Translations under genes and position numbers: made by a program
DNA from: Enchytraeus crypticus
Lineage: Eukaryota; Annelida; Clitellata; Enchytraeida; Enchytraeidae
DNA: 64,000 nucleotides
Assembly: GCA_905160935.1 (NCBI GenBank)
Contig: CAJHZI010000435.1
Span: forward strand, 205,001-269,000
Reading direction: 5' to 3'
Shown here: positions 9,736 through 22,585 of the stretch, piece by piece
Layout of the letters: each line of letters opens with the position of its first letter
Position numbering within the stretch: the stretch's first letter is position 1
The notes under the pieces: generated by a model
What the model was told of the DNA's origin: nothing
Seen by the model: the letters and a program-made list of their open reading frames with translations, nothing else
The model's database searches: none

Positions 9736-10492
9736 GTCAAACTAATGCGCTGTAGCCTATAGTAATGAGGTGCCGACACAGTGAAATAACGTTCATAAAT
9801 GGAATAACGTTTACTCAAGATCACAAAACTTTAAACCACCATTGCAATAAATCTCCCGGAAAACTTTCTCGATACAGCGGAAATGTTTAAGTCGTTAAAC
9901 ACATGAAAGCTTTCTGTCAGTCTGTTTACAGATTGGGCGTCGCCAATTTACATTGAACTCTAACACAGAGCCGAATTACGTACTGGAGTGACAAATCGTT
10001 TCCTTTCATCAGACGCTAAATGATGTATAAACGCGTTTACCATTCCAACTGCGCATATTAAAGGCAGGAAACTAAACGCTGATAGATATCCCACGCTATA
10101 TAGTTCAAATTAGACGCTACACTCATGGAAATAACTTAATTTTATGGTCGATTCAAAGAGGCACAAAGTTTACACTCTACTCGATGCTAAATGGTACGGA
10201 AAATTAATTAAATAATTTAATTTCAAAAGTAGATTATATATTCTTTTATTCACCATTATATGGTAGACACAAATATACAAACAAACAAAACGAAACTAAA
10301 AATAAACGAAAAAAGACAGAAATTAGTCGATATGCATAAATTTAGTCTAACAGATTTGATAACATACATGTACTGTAAACCATACAATAAACAGTTCCAT
10401 GTACTAATCAAAATGAGATGTAGATTCCGTAGTTAACATTTTTTCAAAGAAGATCCACAGTTTAAATCTTATAGTAGCAACAGAATCATCAT

Positions 10493-10760
10493 TTAAATAT
10501 TATATTTCCTTTGTAATTTCTCAAACGCTAAGTAATCTAAATGATCCAAATCAATCCCTCTATTTAATTCACCGTCTTTAACTAGCTTATTTAAAAAATT
10601 CAATCTATTGTAATCATACAAAATATTTAGAGGCAAGAAACCGAAATAGTATTGTAACCACATTATTACTGCTTTGTCTGTTGTATGAAAGATCTTTGTA
10701 AAGACACTATCATATGCATTGCTAAAACTCCTTAACTCTGTCTCTCGCATTATATTATTC
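10493..10760 (-). mobile_element. Probable LINE C-terminal fragment
   Basis: An 85-codon open frame reads ELRSFSNAYDSVFTKIFHTT, then VIMWLQYYFGFLPLNILYD and NRLNFLNKL. The order of hydrophobic and basic residues (AYDSVFTKIF, then FGF-PL-LYD-RLNFL) resembles the end of CR1/Jockey-type reverse transcriptase ORFs. It lacks catalytic motifs, so the call rests on pattern memory. Another unrecognised protein is possible. Confidence 0.45.
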
Positions 10761-10769
10761 TAAGAATTT

Positions 10770-10900
10770 TCATCATCATCATCATCATCATCACCATCAT
10801 CATCATCAACACCACCATCATCATCTTCATCATCATAATCATATTCATCATCTTCCCTTGAATATTGGATTAATTAGGGTCAGGAAAATGTTTCCTTAAT
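10770..10900 (+). repeat. Dispersed repeat with ATC-rich end
   Basis: A 90-bp (CAT)n-type tract at 10770-10855 leads into CTTCCCTTGAATATTGGATT, AATTAGGGTCAGGAAAATGT. Same family as 5455-5565. Confidence 0.6.
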
Positions 10901-11114
10901 AAATTAATATAAGAAATATAGAAGACTAATCTCCAATTAAAATACATATACAGTACACGTAGACCAATATGGGCGTATATTTGATGCAATGAAAATATGG
11001 CGTCATGCTATTCCTGAGTAATAGAAACTTCTGGAAGAAACAAATCAGCAATCAATTAATAATTACATAGCTCAATTTATTATGAAATAATTCAATAAAA
11101 AGCGTTATTATATC

Positions 11115-11240
11115 TAACTGTTACTAAAAGAGTTTATATTATATTATTATTATATTATATTATTAACTATTACTAATAGAGTTTATATTATATTATTATA
11201 TTATATTATTATTAACTATTACTAATAGAGTTTATACAGA
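11115..11240. repeat. ~60-bp AT-rich tandem repeat
   Basis: AACTATTACTAATAGAGTTT plus a TATATTATTA run is present about 2.5 times with variable TTA length. Confidence 0.8.
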
Positions 11241-11459
11241 GTACCGCACAATGTGGCTCCAATAAGTTGTAGAGGAATTCAGAGTCCGCATATAAAATAT
11301 CAACCAGGACAGAAGGAACCCTTGGATTGTCCCGCATGGAAAGGATTCGTGAATGGATTTCATCGGCACACACAGAAGCGCGCAGAACTAGAATCCAGTC
11401 AAAGCGCTATTAGGAATCAAAGAAAAAGGAACTCTATATACCGAAAGAAAAGGATCAAA

Positions 11460-11562
11460 GAAGAAAATAATACCAATAATAGAGGTTTAACGTCCGTTTC
11501 CTCATAAAAGGATGATGTCAGGGACGCCCCTTCATCACAGGTCACTACAAATCGATTCATCC
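11460..11562 (-). mobile_element. SINE copy (shared-body family)
   Basis: On the minus strand it reads CCCTGACATCATCCTTTTAT, GAGGAAACGGACGTTAAACC, as in the copies at 3450 and 59862. Confidence 0.6.
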
Positions 11563-11739
11563 GAACGACCTGAGAAACATAACATAACATTACAGAGTCA
11601 GGAAGCAATTACATGCTTGTTTAAGACTCATGTGTACTGAAGAAAGAATAGAGATCATATACGGTGCGGGCCCGGAGTTAAAAAAATCGGTCAAGAAAGA
11701 TAAAATAAATCTACGGAAGGAAGAGCTGTGTTTTCTGCC

Positions 11740-11835
11740 TACTACAAAAGTGGAAATACTGAAAGATGAGTGAAGATTAGGAGGCAGAGAGTTCCAAGCA
11801 GTAGGAGAAAAAACCAGAGAAGATACTATGCTGAT
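11740..11835 (+). repeat. Worn dispersed repeat
   Basis: GGAGGCAGAGAGTTCCAAGC followed by AGTAGGAGAAAAAACCAGAG resembles 56490-56525 (GGAAGGAAGAGAATTCCAGA, TCTGTGGGAC) and 58490-58535 (AGCTCATTCCACATTTAGGG, ACCTGATACAGAATATAGCC). Low similarity, so tentative. Confidence 0.35.
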
Positions 11836-12631
11836 TACTAGTGATTAGTGAACACTGAGGAAATTTATATTAGCAGAGAGACTTAGCCAGCCTATATTTC
11901 AGAAAATTAATTACATAATTCAGGGGCGGTTACTAACTGAATCCGTATAATAAAATTGGCTAGGATTGCTTTATCTGTAGTAAATTAATTTCCAAATATC
12001 AAACAATATAAATTCTACAATGATAAATCCATTCCTCTGAAGGACTTCCAGCTGGATTACTATATGTCACTGATAGTTTAGTAAACTGAGTCTCTCATTT
12101 GAATCATCAAAGCCAGTGTCTGCTATCACGTAGCGACACAAGATAGCGTTACTATAACAAAGCGTTCATACTTGTATACTACCACAGATAGCATTACAAT
12201 AACACAGACACGCATATATAGTATAATAGATACTCTAATTACTACATCACAGACACGCATTGTTCAATAGCAGCTGATGTGGATAGTGAATATACATGTA
12301 TATAAATGTTGATCATAATTTGATATATGAATATAATATCGTATAAATGCTTTGAAATGTATGCAATACAAATTATGCAATATAATACATGTAGAGACTG
12401 ACAAGTATGACCAGTGCAAGACTAGCAGTGGTATATGACAAAGTATCACAGTAGTTCTCTTCAGCCAGTATAGTCAATCAATTTTCATAAAGAAGCCTAA
12501 ATCTCACCGTTTAATTTCATCTAAATTTACTAAAGTTATAAATACAGTATATATACATTTTCATTATATACTATATATATATTATATAGTAATTATATAA
12601 TATTATTATATAATTATACTTTTATGTTGTC

Positions 12632-12862
12632 TCTCTTAGTGCACTGCCTACTGGCAGGTCCATGGTATATAACGCCTCCACTCTTTCCTGCCTTCCGCCT
12701 TCCTCTTCATTTCCACATATGAGTGGGTCTTTAAATCATCTAACATATCTAATCTCGGCCTGCCCCTGCCTCTTTTTCCTTCCATTCTACCTTCTATGAC
12801 CTCTATTAATAGACCTTCCCCCCTTATAATGTGTCCTTTCCATCTCTTCTTCCTATTTCTTT
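12632..12862 (-). mobile_element. LINE 3' end, best-preserved copy
   Basis: On the minus strand an open frame without a break runs from about 12862 to a TAG at 12650-12648. It reads RKKRWKGHIIRGEGLLIEVI, EGRMEGKRGRGRPRLDMLDD, LKTHSYVEMKRKAEGRKEWR and RYIPWTCQ-stop. The RGRGRP basic cluster and -DR-WR end are typical of non-LTR retrotransposon ORF2 C termini. The stop is followed at once by GCAGTGCACTAAGAGAGA, so there is almost no 3' UTR. It is 5'-truncated into AT-rich intron. This is the reference copy for the GA-tailed family. Confidence 0.8.
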
Positions 12863-12964
12863 ATGTTTTATAATTATATTATTATTATACTGTTTATTTT
12901 ATTATTGTTAAATTATTATTTTATTGTTTTATATTGTTTAATTATTTTGATATTGTTTAAGTTA

Positions 12965-13039
<75 letters not shown>

Positions 13040-13134
13040 TATATAATTATATAATAATATATATATATATATATATATTATATTCTATATATATACATGT
13101 ATATATATATATATATAATATTAGATATATATAT

Positions 13135-13178
<44 letters not shown>
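12965..13178. repeat. TA microsatellite
   Basis: About 215 bp of TA with interruptions (TTCTATA, ATAATATTAG). Confidence 0.95.
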
Positions 13179-13179
<1 letters not shown>

Positions 13180-14139
13180 GTTAGTGGTTGAATCAATCTG
13201 TTCAACGATTGATGAAAGTTGATGTATCGCTTGAAGCTTTAATTAAGCAAAAAATTTACAAGAGACTATTTAGTCTGATAGTTGAACATAAAGGTGTTAA
13301 CGCAATTCTATTTAAATGACTTTTTAATGTCCTTTGTATAGAGCTCCAGAATATAGGTGCCTAAATAATTAAAAAATATAGGCCTAGTAGCCTAAATAAA
13401 TTAATTTCGTATACATGAATGTTATTTTAGTGTTTATTAGTGTTATTTTTGAGTTGAAAATTGAGTCAAGTACTCAATTAAAATGCAATCAAATCAAATG
13501 AACCACTTAAGTCAGAAGTTCTCGTAGTTTCTAGATGTGTGGGTTGTTTTCAAATATTTATTTTAAGCTGTGACAGAACCGAGATCAAACATAACTACAT
13601 ATTTAATTAAACTTAAATAGGCTTGAATTAATCTCCTAGTACGTGCAGTCATAGAGTAAAATCAGATTAAGTTAAGACTTATTTACTTATTCGGCTGTTT
13701 AATATAGTTGTAATTCAAAAGATCAAAAGCCTACGCCTGTGAATTTTTAATCATATAAGAATTGAGACAACTTAGCACCGCACAGCTAAGAATGGGAAAG
13801 TCAACGCTAAACTTAGTAAACGAAGACAACTCAGACGAATCTTAGGTTGTTTTTACATCAGACCAGAGTTTTGAAAGTTTTGCTAATAAGTTATTGAGAT
13901 AAAATTGGGACATGGAAAGCTTACAACTAAAGCCCAGGATCTGCAGATATCTAACATTTAGTTATCTTAAACTTGGCCGGTCTATAAATGCAATTCTTTA
14001 AAGCTAAAAGCCAACATCCGGTAGAGTAATTTGTGTTGAGCACGTAAAGAAAACAGAGTGGACAAGTGTATGATGAATGGGGTGATGATTAATAAGACTC
14101 GGCTTAGCATTGTGTGAGATTCTAATACGTTCAACACAT

Positions 14140-14405
14140 CCCTTGTGCTGAATCAATCAATCATCTGTAGTAATAATTAATTCTTTGATGGATCGATTGA
14201 CAGTATTAGATATTAATAAAGCGATTTACTAAGAAGTTAATTACTTGATTGATTAACTAATTATTTCATTGATTGTTTGATTGATTGAACGAATGCTTGA
14301 TTGACTGATTTCCTGATTGACTGACTGATTGATTGATTGCTTCTTTCATTCATTGATTCATTCATTGAATCATTCATTGATTCATTTTGCTTGAATTGTT
14401 GATCA
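14140..14405. repeat. GATT/GACT/CATT simple tracts
   Basis: ATCAATCAATCA, then GATTGATTG, GACTGACTG and (TTCATTGA)n give a loose tetranucleotide region like those next to the Robo exons. Confidence 0.8.
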
Positions 14406-14499
14406 TTTCTAGATTAAGTGATAAAATATCTAAAACTGATTTTGTAGCATAAAGGAAAACTTGATTTTTTTGAAAAAACAAAAACAAGTATCATAAAAG

Positions 14500-14592
14500 C
14501 CTAAGACATATCTAAAAAGGCTGGTAAAGCTAATGTTAAAATCAGTTTCCTCACTTGAAAGCGATGGCAGTGACGGGATAATGCATCGGCAC
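14500..14592 (-). mobile_element. SINE copy (shared-body family)
   Basis: The minus strand has CGTCACTGCCATCGCTTTCA, AGTGAGGAAACTGATTTTAA, CATTAGCTTTACCAGCCTTT. The last part also recurs at 17628-17675. Confidence 0.7.
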
Positions 14593-14679
14593 TTCGTAAA
14601 TCCATTGAGTCTTATAACCTAAGTTACCTAACACTCATATGAGTGTGGCGAACATTTACTAGGTTGTTTTGCTCTAATC

Positions 14680-14815
14680 CGGTTTTATCAGCTCCAATCA
14701 GCTCTTATCAGTTCTTATCAGCTATTATCAGATCTTATCAGCTCTTAGCATCTCATTTAAAATATGAAGATGTTGTCTGTCGCTCTAACCACTGAGCAAT
14801 AGAGACATCTTCATG
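14680..14815. repeat. 10-bp repeat and tRNA-like segment
   Basis: At 14680-14752 CAGCTCTTAT is repeated about seven times. At 14775-14812 the minus strand reads TCTATTGCTCAGTGGTTAGA then GCGACAGAC, which looks like a tRNA A-box region. No B box is seen in the expected place. Confidence 0.5.
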
Positions 14816-15009
14816 GAGAGGACTGGCGTGGCTGAAATATTATATGAACAGATTGGCATGGGGAGGTAATCAGCGCTCTCTCGGATTATCAATGGATTAT
14901 CAGGGGACGCTGTTTAGTAACGAACAGAACAAAGAGTCTGTGGATATCACTGATATTTAATAGAGCTGTAGTAACGCCTGTCCGCCATGTTTAAAGCTGA
15001 CATCTTGAC

Positions 15010-15145
15010 TTACTTTCTTGCTTACTTCTCTCATCTCATATCTCATCTCAGTCTTCTCATTTCATCTCGTCATGTTTATCATGTTTCATCATGTCTCATC
15101 TTATTTCATTTCATCTCATCTCATCTCATTTCATCTTATCTTATG
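15010..15145. repeat. TCATC/TCATT pyrimidine-rich repeat
   Basis: (TCATCTCAT)n and TTTCATC variants. An open frame on the plus strand here is only the repeat being read through. Confidence 0.8.
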
Positions 15146-15454
15146 TTATATTGGCTTAAAATAGAGCAATTATATGATTATATGCAATATACAGAATATG
15201 ATTGCATCTATAGTGATCGTGGTGTGGTTATAGAGGAAAATGAAGAAGATTGGATGGACTGACAAATTACAAATGAAGAAGAGCTCAACAGAATTGACAC
15301 AGTGTTATAACAGATATAAAATGCAGGAAATAGAAAGACGAGATAGGAAATGTTCTAAAGGAGGATAATTTGTTTTAAATAGAAAAAAGAATAAAGGAAT
15401 GGAGATTTAGTGAAATGTAAAATCCAGTAACGGTGTGTTAACTGATTCCACAAC

Positions 15455-15552
15455 AGATTCGAATTTTAGTATGAAAAAGAAGGCAAAGGATAGAAAAATG
15501 TTGATGAATTATAAGCCGTGGACCTGCCACTAGGCTGCACATTGCAGTACCA
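15455..15552 (+). mobile_element. LINE 3' end, GA-tailed family, worn
   Basis: The frame reads MKKKAKDRKMLMNYKPWTCH-stop, matching MKRKAEGRKEWRRYIPWTCQ-stop at 12650. The DNA continues TAGGCTGCACATTGCAG without a GA tract. Confidence 0.65.
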
Positions 15553-16114
15553 GTTGTACGGATTGATTTATTAATCACATCATACGGTTAATGTAATTTA
15601 CACATCAAGGGTACTCAAGTCCAATGCTACTCTCTGAGACATGCATTAAGACTCATTACGTTCTGATGTACTCATATCATAAAGTGCAAACACAGAGTCG
15701 TCAGAATGGTACAGTATTAAACGTGATCAGATTCAGTCAGAGACGACTGTAAGAGTTACTTCGGTAAAAGATGACAGTAATTGTGATATTAATTACTTTA
15801 TTACTTATTCAAAAGAAGATATTAATGATAAATATTAGGCCCGGGGTCGACACAAAGCTTGTAATACTTAAGAATTTAAGCCAATATTTGGACTGATTCA
15901 ATAGATTTTGGATTTTTACGCCTTTTTTGAATCCTATCGTATTTACCCATGGCTTTGGATTTGGTTCAGCAGTGTTCGATATTGTCATTGATATCATTGA
16001 ATTCACTCTATTTTGTTGTTGTTGCTGCAGGTGTTACCGTTATCAGTTTCAACTTGTATACGTAAGATATAATGTAAGTAATATAAGTAAGAAAAATAGC
16101 TACATCTCCTTTTT

Positions 16115-16515
16115 AACACCTGACAGTATCAGGCAGTCAGCTGTAATACTGACTATGACGTCAGAGTCAGGCTGTCTGCTGTGATATGGATAATGCTGAC
16201 AGAGTCAGGCAGTCAGCTGTGATATTGACAATGATGACAGAGTCAGGCTGTCTGCTGTGATATAGACAATGCTGACAGAGTCAGGCATCAGCTGTGATAT
16301 TGACAATGATGACAGAGTCAGGCTGTCTGCTGTGATATAGACAACGCTGACAGAGTCAGGCATCAGCTGTGATATTGACAATGGTGACAGAGTCAGGCTG
16401 TCTGCTGTGATATTGACAACGACGTCAAAGTCAGGCAGTCAGCTGTGATACTGACAATGATGACAGAGTCAGGCAGTCAACTATGATACTGACATTGCTG
16501 ACAGAGCAGACTGCC
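16115..16515. repeat. ~36-bp minisatellite
   Basis: GACAGAGTCAGGCAGTCAG, CTGTGATATTGACAATGAT and variants with CAGGCTGTCTGCTG occur about ten times. Two unit types (AGGCAGTCAG and AGGCTGTCTG) alternate, giving a higher-order period of about 70 bp. Confidence 0.85.
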
Positions 16516-16544
16516 TGCTGTCCCAGTGCAGACGTTGTGGCGAT

Positions 16545-16615
16545 ATCTGATAGATGGGTGAGGCAGTGATGGGTGATGAGGTGAGGCAGTGATGGGTGAT
16601 AAGGGGGGGGGGCAG
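16545..16615. repeat. Short GATGGGTGAGGCAGT repeat and G tract
   Basis: GTGAGGCAGTGATGGGTGAT is present about three times and ends in a run of about nine G at 16604. Confidence 0.7.
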
Positions 16616-17039
16616 TGCAGAACGATGAGGGGGTGCAACTTTTAGTCGTTAGCTTTACAAAAGGATGAGCATAAAATACCATTAGAGCGAAGAGACGATA
16701 AATAGTCGAACTTCAAAGACATTCGTCGATTACACACGCACTGATAAGCATACCAACAAATATACGCACATAAACAAGAAGCCACACAAGCTCAGTGCAG
16801 TTTAAATACAGATAATTGATTAAAAGCTCATAAATATATTCATGACTTGACACCTTTAGAAGTCATGCTTTGCAAGTTTATGTTAGGTTACAACTGTAGG
16901 CCGCTAAGGTGCTATTGAAAGATTAGCGTTATAATGGCTGAACTATAAAAACTGACCGCGGTTGAGTTAAAAGTTAAACACAGCTCGATACAGGTTAGAA
17001 ACAGCGTACAAAGACGCCTTCAAATTCAATATCCCTCTC

Positions 17040-17175
17040 GTATAATGTAAGACATAATCGCTTGAAAAAGAGTTTGAGAGAGAGAGCGAGAAGTATCGAT
17101 GTACCAGTAAGTTTACAAATTAAAAGTCACCATTTAAATGTGAACTATAGAGATCATTGACAAGAGAGACAGAGA

Positions 17176-17207
<32 letters not shown>

Positions 17208-17212
17208 TGTTT
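17040..17212. repeat. GA tracts
   Basis: Short GAGAGA runs at 17076-17092 and 17163-17208. No LINE end is seen beside them. Confidence 0.8.
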
Positions 17213-17784
17213 ATTAGATCGAAGCACAGCATATACCATACAAAATGAAAACAAGCACACGAAAATAGTCAAATTGAATAGAAAGCAAAATATAATAAAA
17301 GGAATATGAAAATGGGAAAAATAGCATCAATCAAATAAATTTAGCAGAAACAGAAGCAGTAGATCATCAAAGAGAACGAGATGCGTTGTATCTAGTTGAA
17401 CACTTATTTATCCAGAGTTATTAGACGAACAGAAACAAAATAGCAAAACAGTAAAGCTCAACATTATTTAGCAGCCTGAATATTATACTAGTGACTGATG
17501 AGAAAACGAGATTCGAACTGAGTACAAATGTAATACGAGAGGTATATTAAAACCAAGTACAATTGACACACACAAAAAGTGAGCATATAACTAACTTATA
17601 ATATGATTTAAATGATTTTTAAAATAAAGGAAAAGCTGGTAAAGCTAATGTTAACGTCAGCTTTCTCAAATATTTCCAAAATAGTAATGATTTAAGCTTA
17701 ATTTTCCTTCTAATTGTCCATTCAGATCGGTTAATACAATCAAATCACAATATCTCTACATGAAAACATCATAATTGATTGATC

Positions 17785-18045
17785 GAAGTCTACTTCTTTT
17801 TCTTAGCGTTAATCCCACTTTTCTGCAGGGTTAGCTTGTCGAAATACCTGCATCCATTTACCGCGTCCGTGGACGTCTTCCGAATAGATCTTTACTTGCG
17901 TATGTCCTCGATTATTTTATACAGCCAAAGCTTCTTTGGTCCCCCTGTCTGACGACGACCGTGTGGATTAGGTTCATCGCTGTGTGGATAACAGAATGGA
18001 TGTATATTCTCAAGGCATGGCCGTACCATTTGATTGCTCGTTAAT
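17785..18045 (-). mobile_element. LINE C-terminal fragment, second family
   Basis: On the minus strand the reading includes SNQMVRPCLENIHPF, NPHGRRQTGGPKKLWLYKII and EDIRK, then a stop. The GxRxxGGPKKLW--I-EDI pattern is typical of LINE ORF ends and differs from the PWTCQ family. It sits inside the Robo intron on the same strand as the gene. A tail like other SINE/LINE ends is not seen. Confidence 0.55.
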
Positions 18046-18577
18046 GAGAGACATGGTACGTTTTTAGCATTATAGTTTAATACAACTCTTAGAGAAGTGT
18101 AGGCCTACTGTAGATATTTAATTCTCAAATAAATGAGCAATTAGAAATAAATCCGTTAGAAATAATTCTCAGCCAGTTAATAATTGCAATAATAGTTACT
18201 CATTGATTTTTAATATTTAGGGTAGCACGTCTATAGACAAATATGGAACTGTAATGGAATTCTTGCAGTTCCCCTTGAGAATTAATCAGGCAAAGGAAAT
18301 AGCGTTGAATCGCTTAGGAAGCCCAGTTCAGCAAATATTCCACATGTCACGTCTTCATTAGTATTAACCGTGAATATGGACAAAGCTGTTCTCAATCTTA
18401 TTCACCAGATCAACTCTAAAATATGCATGACCGTTTTACATTGAAAAAGCCATAACATACTGATGCGTTCTCATGTTAAATTTATTTTACATTTTCAATT
18501 GAAATTTTACTAATATATTTAATAAAGATTAGACATACAGTAGAGATATAGTCTATACGAATAGTTTACTAAAAAAA

Positions 18578-18805
18578 GGCCACAAATGGAAAAATGGAAG
18601 GAATTAGAGGAAGAGGCAGACCGAGAAGAGGAATATTAGATGATTTCAGTTCCACTCATATGTGGACATGAAGATGAAAAGAGAAGATAGAGAAGAGTGG
18701 GAACAGCATCATAGAAAGAGAGATAGTGAGAGAGAAAGCAGAGACAGAGAACTCGAGTTAAGAGAGAGAGAGAGAAAGCAAGAGAGAGAGAGAGAGAGAG
18801 AAATA
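18578..18805 (+). mobile_element. LINE 3' end with GA tail
   Basis: The frame reads KMEGIRGRGRPRRGILDDF, then shifts into HSYVDMKMKREDREEWEQ, the same order as EGKRGRGRPRLDMLDDLKTH in the copy at 12650. The PWTCQ end is worn. GA-rich sequence begins at about 18715 and runs to 18802. Confidence 0.7.
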
Positions 18806-18989
18806 GAAATGAGCACTTAACAGAGTGTATCTTGCAAAAGAAAGCCGCTCAAGTCAAGAGAGCTGAGTGCGTCCATTTGCAGAAATGACGATGCATTAGG
18901 AAGGAAACGACTGAGTTAAGAGACTGCGGCAAATTCTGACTTTACAATTGATAGATAAAGTACATTTAAGAGTACTTAGCGATAGCGTG

Positions 18990-19045
<56 letters not shown>

Positions 19046-19058
19046 CGCTCTCTCTCAA
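18990..19058. repeat. CT microsatellite
   Basis: About 60 bp of nearly pure CT. Confidence 0.95.
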
Positions 19059-19355
19059 CCTTCATGACGATGTCAGATCAGTGATAGCTTTACAAGCAAA
19101 ACTGTAGGCCTATATTAAACCTTTATAATCTAATTAATAACTATTAGGCTTAAGCCTACATCCTAGTGCAAGGAAGAGGAAAATATCCGGAAAGTTATAT
19201 ACATGTAGAAGACGTGCACTGGAAACAACTATAAATTTTATATTATTGCATTTATTATGTAGATTTGACGAAAATGTACATATACTTACTGTAAAATTGT
19301 GGATGTGCCATAGCTTATCATTTTTTTTTTTTTTTACAATTTAAACAAAACGGTA

Positions 19356-19377
19356 AGAGAGGGAGAGATAGATAGCT

Positions 19378-19413
<36 letters not shown>

Positions 19414-19465
19414 CAGAGAGACAGAGAGAGACAGAGAGAGAGAGAGACAGAAAGAGAGAGAGAGG
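19356..19465. repeat. GA microsatellite
   Basis: GA repeat with GACAGAGA interruptions. Confidence 0.95.
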
Positions 19466-20224
19466 AGCATTAATAATACGCTATGTCCAATCTTTAATGA
19501 GCTAGTTATTTATTATTTTATAGCATATTGGCTAAATTAACAACGACCTCTGTGCTACAACGAGAGATCGAGGTTCCGGACCCGAGTCGTTCTGCATATA
19601 AATAAGACAATTATCTATGTAAGAAAAGTTCAACGCAAATTACTTTCTTCTTTCAGAAAGAGTTTAATATACATGTATATTCTTAATATATAAGTAAGCT
19701 TAAAACAATTTTAATACAAACGGGCGCTAAATTGGAACAACAGCCATATTGAGGATCACAGAAGTACCGGAAGTATAAAACCACGAAAGTGCCACAAATT
19801 CTCCACCTACCCCGCCCACGTGGACAAATAACTCATAACCTGAGAGCATTTCTTGGTCGCTGAGGAAGAAAATATGCTGAAGAGTTTACAATCATCTTCA
19901 TCGGTCCCTAGTGGGTGATATTAAGCCCCGGAGCGTGAACAACTTATATCAAGCGTGAAATCCTGCAAGCAATCCACTAAGTACCACCGTATTCACTGAA
20001 CCCATACATCTCCAACATTAGTGCAAACATAGGATCCGTTATAAGCTATAGAGCCAAACATTAGCACAAGCACCGGATCAGCTATAACATAAAATATGCT
20101 GCTGGCATAAGATGTATCTCTTCCTCCTGTTCAGTAAAGAGGACTCCATCGATTAATCAGTTTATCACATGGAGTGGATAAGCCTTAACCAATACTCATT
20201 ATAGCGTTTAGATGTGAAGTATAA

Positions 20225-20465
20225 AGCGTATATAGCACATACAGTAGATACTTGTATAGCATATACATGTAATTATATGGCTTGGAGATACGTGTATAGT
20301 ATATAATTATATAGAATAAAGAATTAAAGATACGTGTATATCATATAATTATATGGCATAAAGATACGTGCATAGCATATCATTATATAGCATAAAGATA
20401 CGCGCATAGCATAAAATTAGTGGCATAAAGATACGCATATACATGTAGCATGTGTAGAGCATATA
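20225..20465. repeat. ~40-bp degenerate repeat
   Basis: GGCATAAAGATACGTGTATA then GCATATAATTATAT occurs about six times with substitutions and small gaps. Confidence 0.75.
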
Positions 20466-20965
20466 GGCTGTTCAGATTACGTTTAGTTGACTTCTACTGT
20501 TCGTGCAGTATACGTATTATATATACGTATTGACTAGCTCACAACATTGCAAAGGATTATTTTATACCCCAAAGTCGTGCAAATCGTTATGATATTTTCA
20601 AATAAGACAACAAAATAAGTGCTTTGATAATCAGCAGTACATAATCCCTTATATTCTCAGTATGTTAGACATCATTGCCTGATCGTTATAATTCAAGTCT
20701 TGGACTGTTATCAGAATGAGAACTAGCCGGATGTGTTCTTTGCTTAAAGACTGCCTGTGTATGACATTTAGCGAAATAAAATAGATTCAGCGAGAAGTAG
20801 AATTTCCAGAGCAAATAGAAGTAAAGTGTCTCAGCACACAAAGCGGCTGCTAACATAATACCTGCGACGATAAAAAAGATAGAGGTCGATAGTGTCTTCT
20901 TTCCTTGTCCCCATCCATACCAGCACTTAATGGCTCTGAGTGTTTGTTTGTGTGTACGCCTAGGC

Positions 20966-21108
20966 ATGTGTATGTATGTATGTATGTATGCATGTGTGTG
21001 TATGTGTGTGTGTATGTATGTATGTATGTATGTATGTATGTATGTATGTATGTATGTATGTATGTATGTATGTATGTATGTATGTATGTATGTATGTATG
21101 TATGTATG

Positions 21109-21140
<32 letters not shown>

Positions 21141-21222
21141 TGTATGTATGTATGTATGTATGTATGTATGTATGTATGTATGCACGTATGTATGTATGCA
21201 TTTGTGTGTGTGTGTGTGATAT
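20966..21222. repeat. (TATG)n microsatellite
   Basis: About 55 TATG units with a few CATG or TGTG changes. All six reading frames are nearly open here for that reason, and none is a gene. Confidence 0.98.
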
Positions 21223-21534
21223 TGTATGGATACATGTATGTCTGCAGCTTTATTTATGTGTTATGTGTAAACATCTGCAGATAGGGTAGGCCTAATTTAT
21301 CAAATGCATTTAGATTAGCCTATTATACTTTTTTTCTGTCCTTCGGAAAAAACCAATCGATTGGTAGAGATTACGTGTGGTAGGATTGTAACAGAAATCA
21401 TACATAGAAGCGAAAAAGAACTTAAACTTTTATTTCATTTTTAGTGTGTGTTTATATTATCTTATATTCTTCAGTCTTTGTCTGCAGCTTTGAGGAAACT
21501 GCAAGAGAACGGGTGTGCTCTAGATAGTTAGCAG

Positions 21535-21633
21535 GAGAAAGCGAGAGAGAGATGGAGAAAGGGAGAGAGAGAGATAGCAAGAGAGAGCGTGAGAAGAGAA
21601 AGAGAGAGGCAGTTAAGGAGAGAGAGAGAGCAT

Positions 21634-21731
<98 letters not shown>

Positions 21732-21845
21732 TGAGAGATATAGATAGAGATAACGTGAGAGATATAGATAGGGAGAACGTGAGAGAGAAAGAGAGAGAGA
21801 AGGTAGATGGATAGATGGTAGCAGTTGTAAATAAAAAAATATTCC

Positions 21846-21881
<36 letters not shown>

Positions 21882-22054
21882 GAGAGAGAAAGAGAAAGAG
21901 AAAGAGAGAGATATAGAGAGAGTATGTGAGAAAGAATAAGAGATGTTTCAGAGGTCTCGGGTGTGTGATCCATAACCAGCCCCGTCACTCTCTCAGTCTC
22001 TCTCTTTCTTTCTCTCTCTCTCTCTCTCTCTCTCCCTCTCACACACACACTCTA

Positions 22055-22090
<36 letters not shown>
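21535..22090. repeat. Compound GA / TA / GA / CT region
   Basis: GA-rich 21535-21635, TA 21636-21687, GA 21688-21930 with AACGTGAGAGATATAGATAG repeats, then a unique gap, then CT 21990-22088. The GA and CT halves are complementary and could fold together. Confidence 0.9.
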
Positions 22091-22091
<1 letters not shown>

Positions 22092-22197
22092 ACTCCCAGA
22101 GGCTTGCTTGAGCATTCGGTATAATTCAACCAGGAAATCTTGAAGCACGAAAACTTATCCAAATCCGCTAAACCTAAGTGCTGCAGCAGGCAGTGTT

Positions 22198-22282
22198 GTA
22201 GTCTCATAGTGTCGTATCATCATAGTGTCGTATCAACATATTGTCGTACCATCATAGTGTCGTATCATCATAGTGTTGTAAT
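22198..22282. repeat. ~18-bp repeat
   Basis: CATAGTGTCGTATCAT is repeated about four or five times. Confidence 0.8.
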
Positions 22283-22492
22283 TGTAATCAAATCGCAACT
22301 GTAGTTATCTTCAGTTATATTTAAATCGCAATCTTTCAGTTATCGTTCAATTTAATTCCAGTTAAAGATTTTACTTCCCCTTATATAGAGACTCCACACG
22401 CTCAGTGTCTGCATGATTGAAGTGCAGCACTCGAGCGATAACCCCGCCATCTGTCCGCCCGTCACTTCCCATCATTCGCTTCAAGGACGTGT

Positions 22493-22585
22493 GGCAGAGC
22501 TGTGTGGTAGAGCCGTGTGATAGAGCCGTGTGGTAGAGCCGTGTGGTAGAGCCGTGTGATAGAGCCGTGTGGTATAACCGTGTAG
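22493..22585. repeat. 13-bp minisatellite
   Basis: GTAGAGCCGTGTG is repeated about six times with ATAGAGCC variants. Confidence 0.85.

Noticed and set aside
20686-21289. Long overlapping open frames on both strands
   Set aside because: They are the (TATG)n microsatellite read in every frame (repeated Tyr-Val-Cys-Met or His-Thr-Tyr-Ile).
21452-22048. 198-codon Ser/Leu-rich frame on the minus strand
   Set aside because: It is GA/TA microsatellite sequence read as Ser-Leu and Ile-Tyr.
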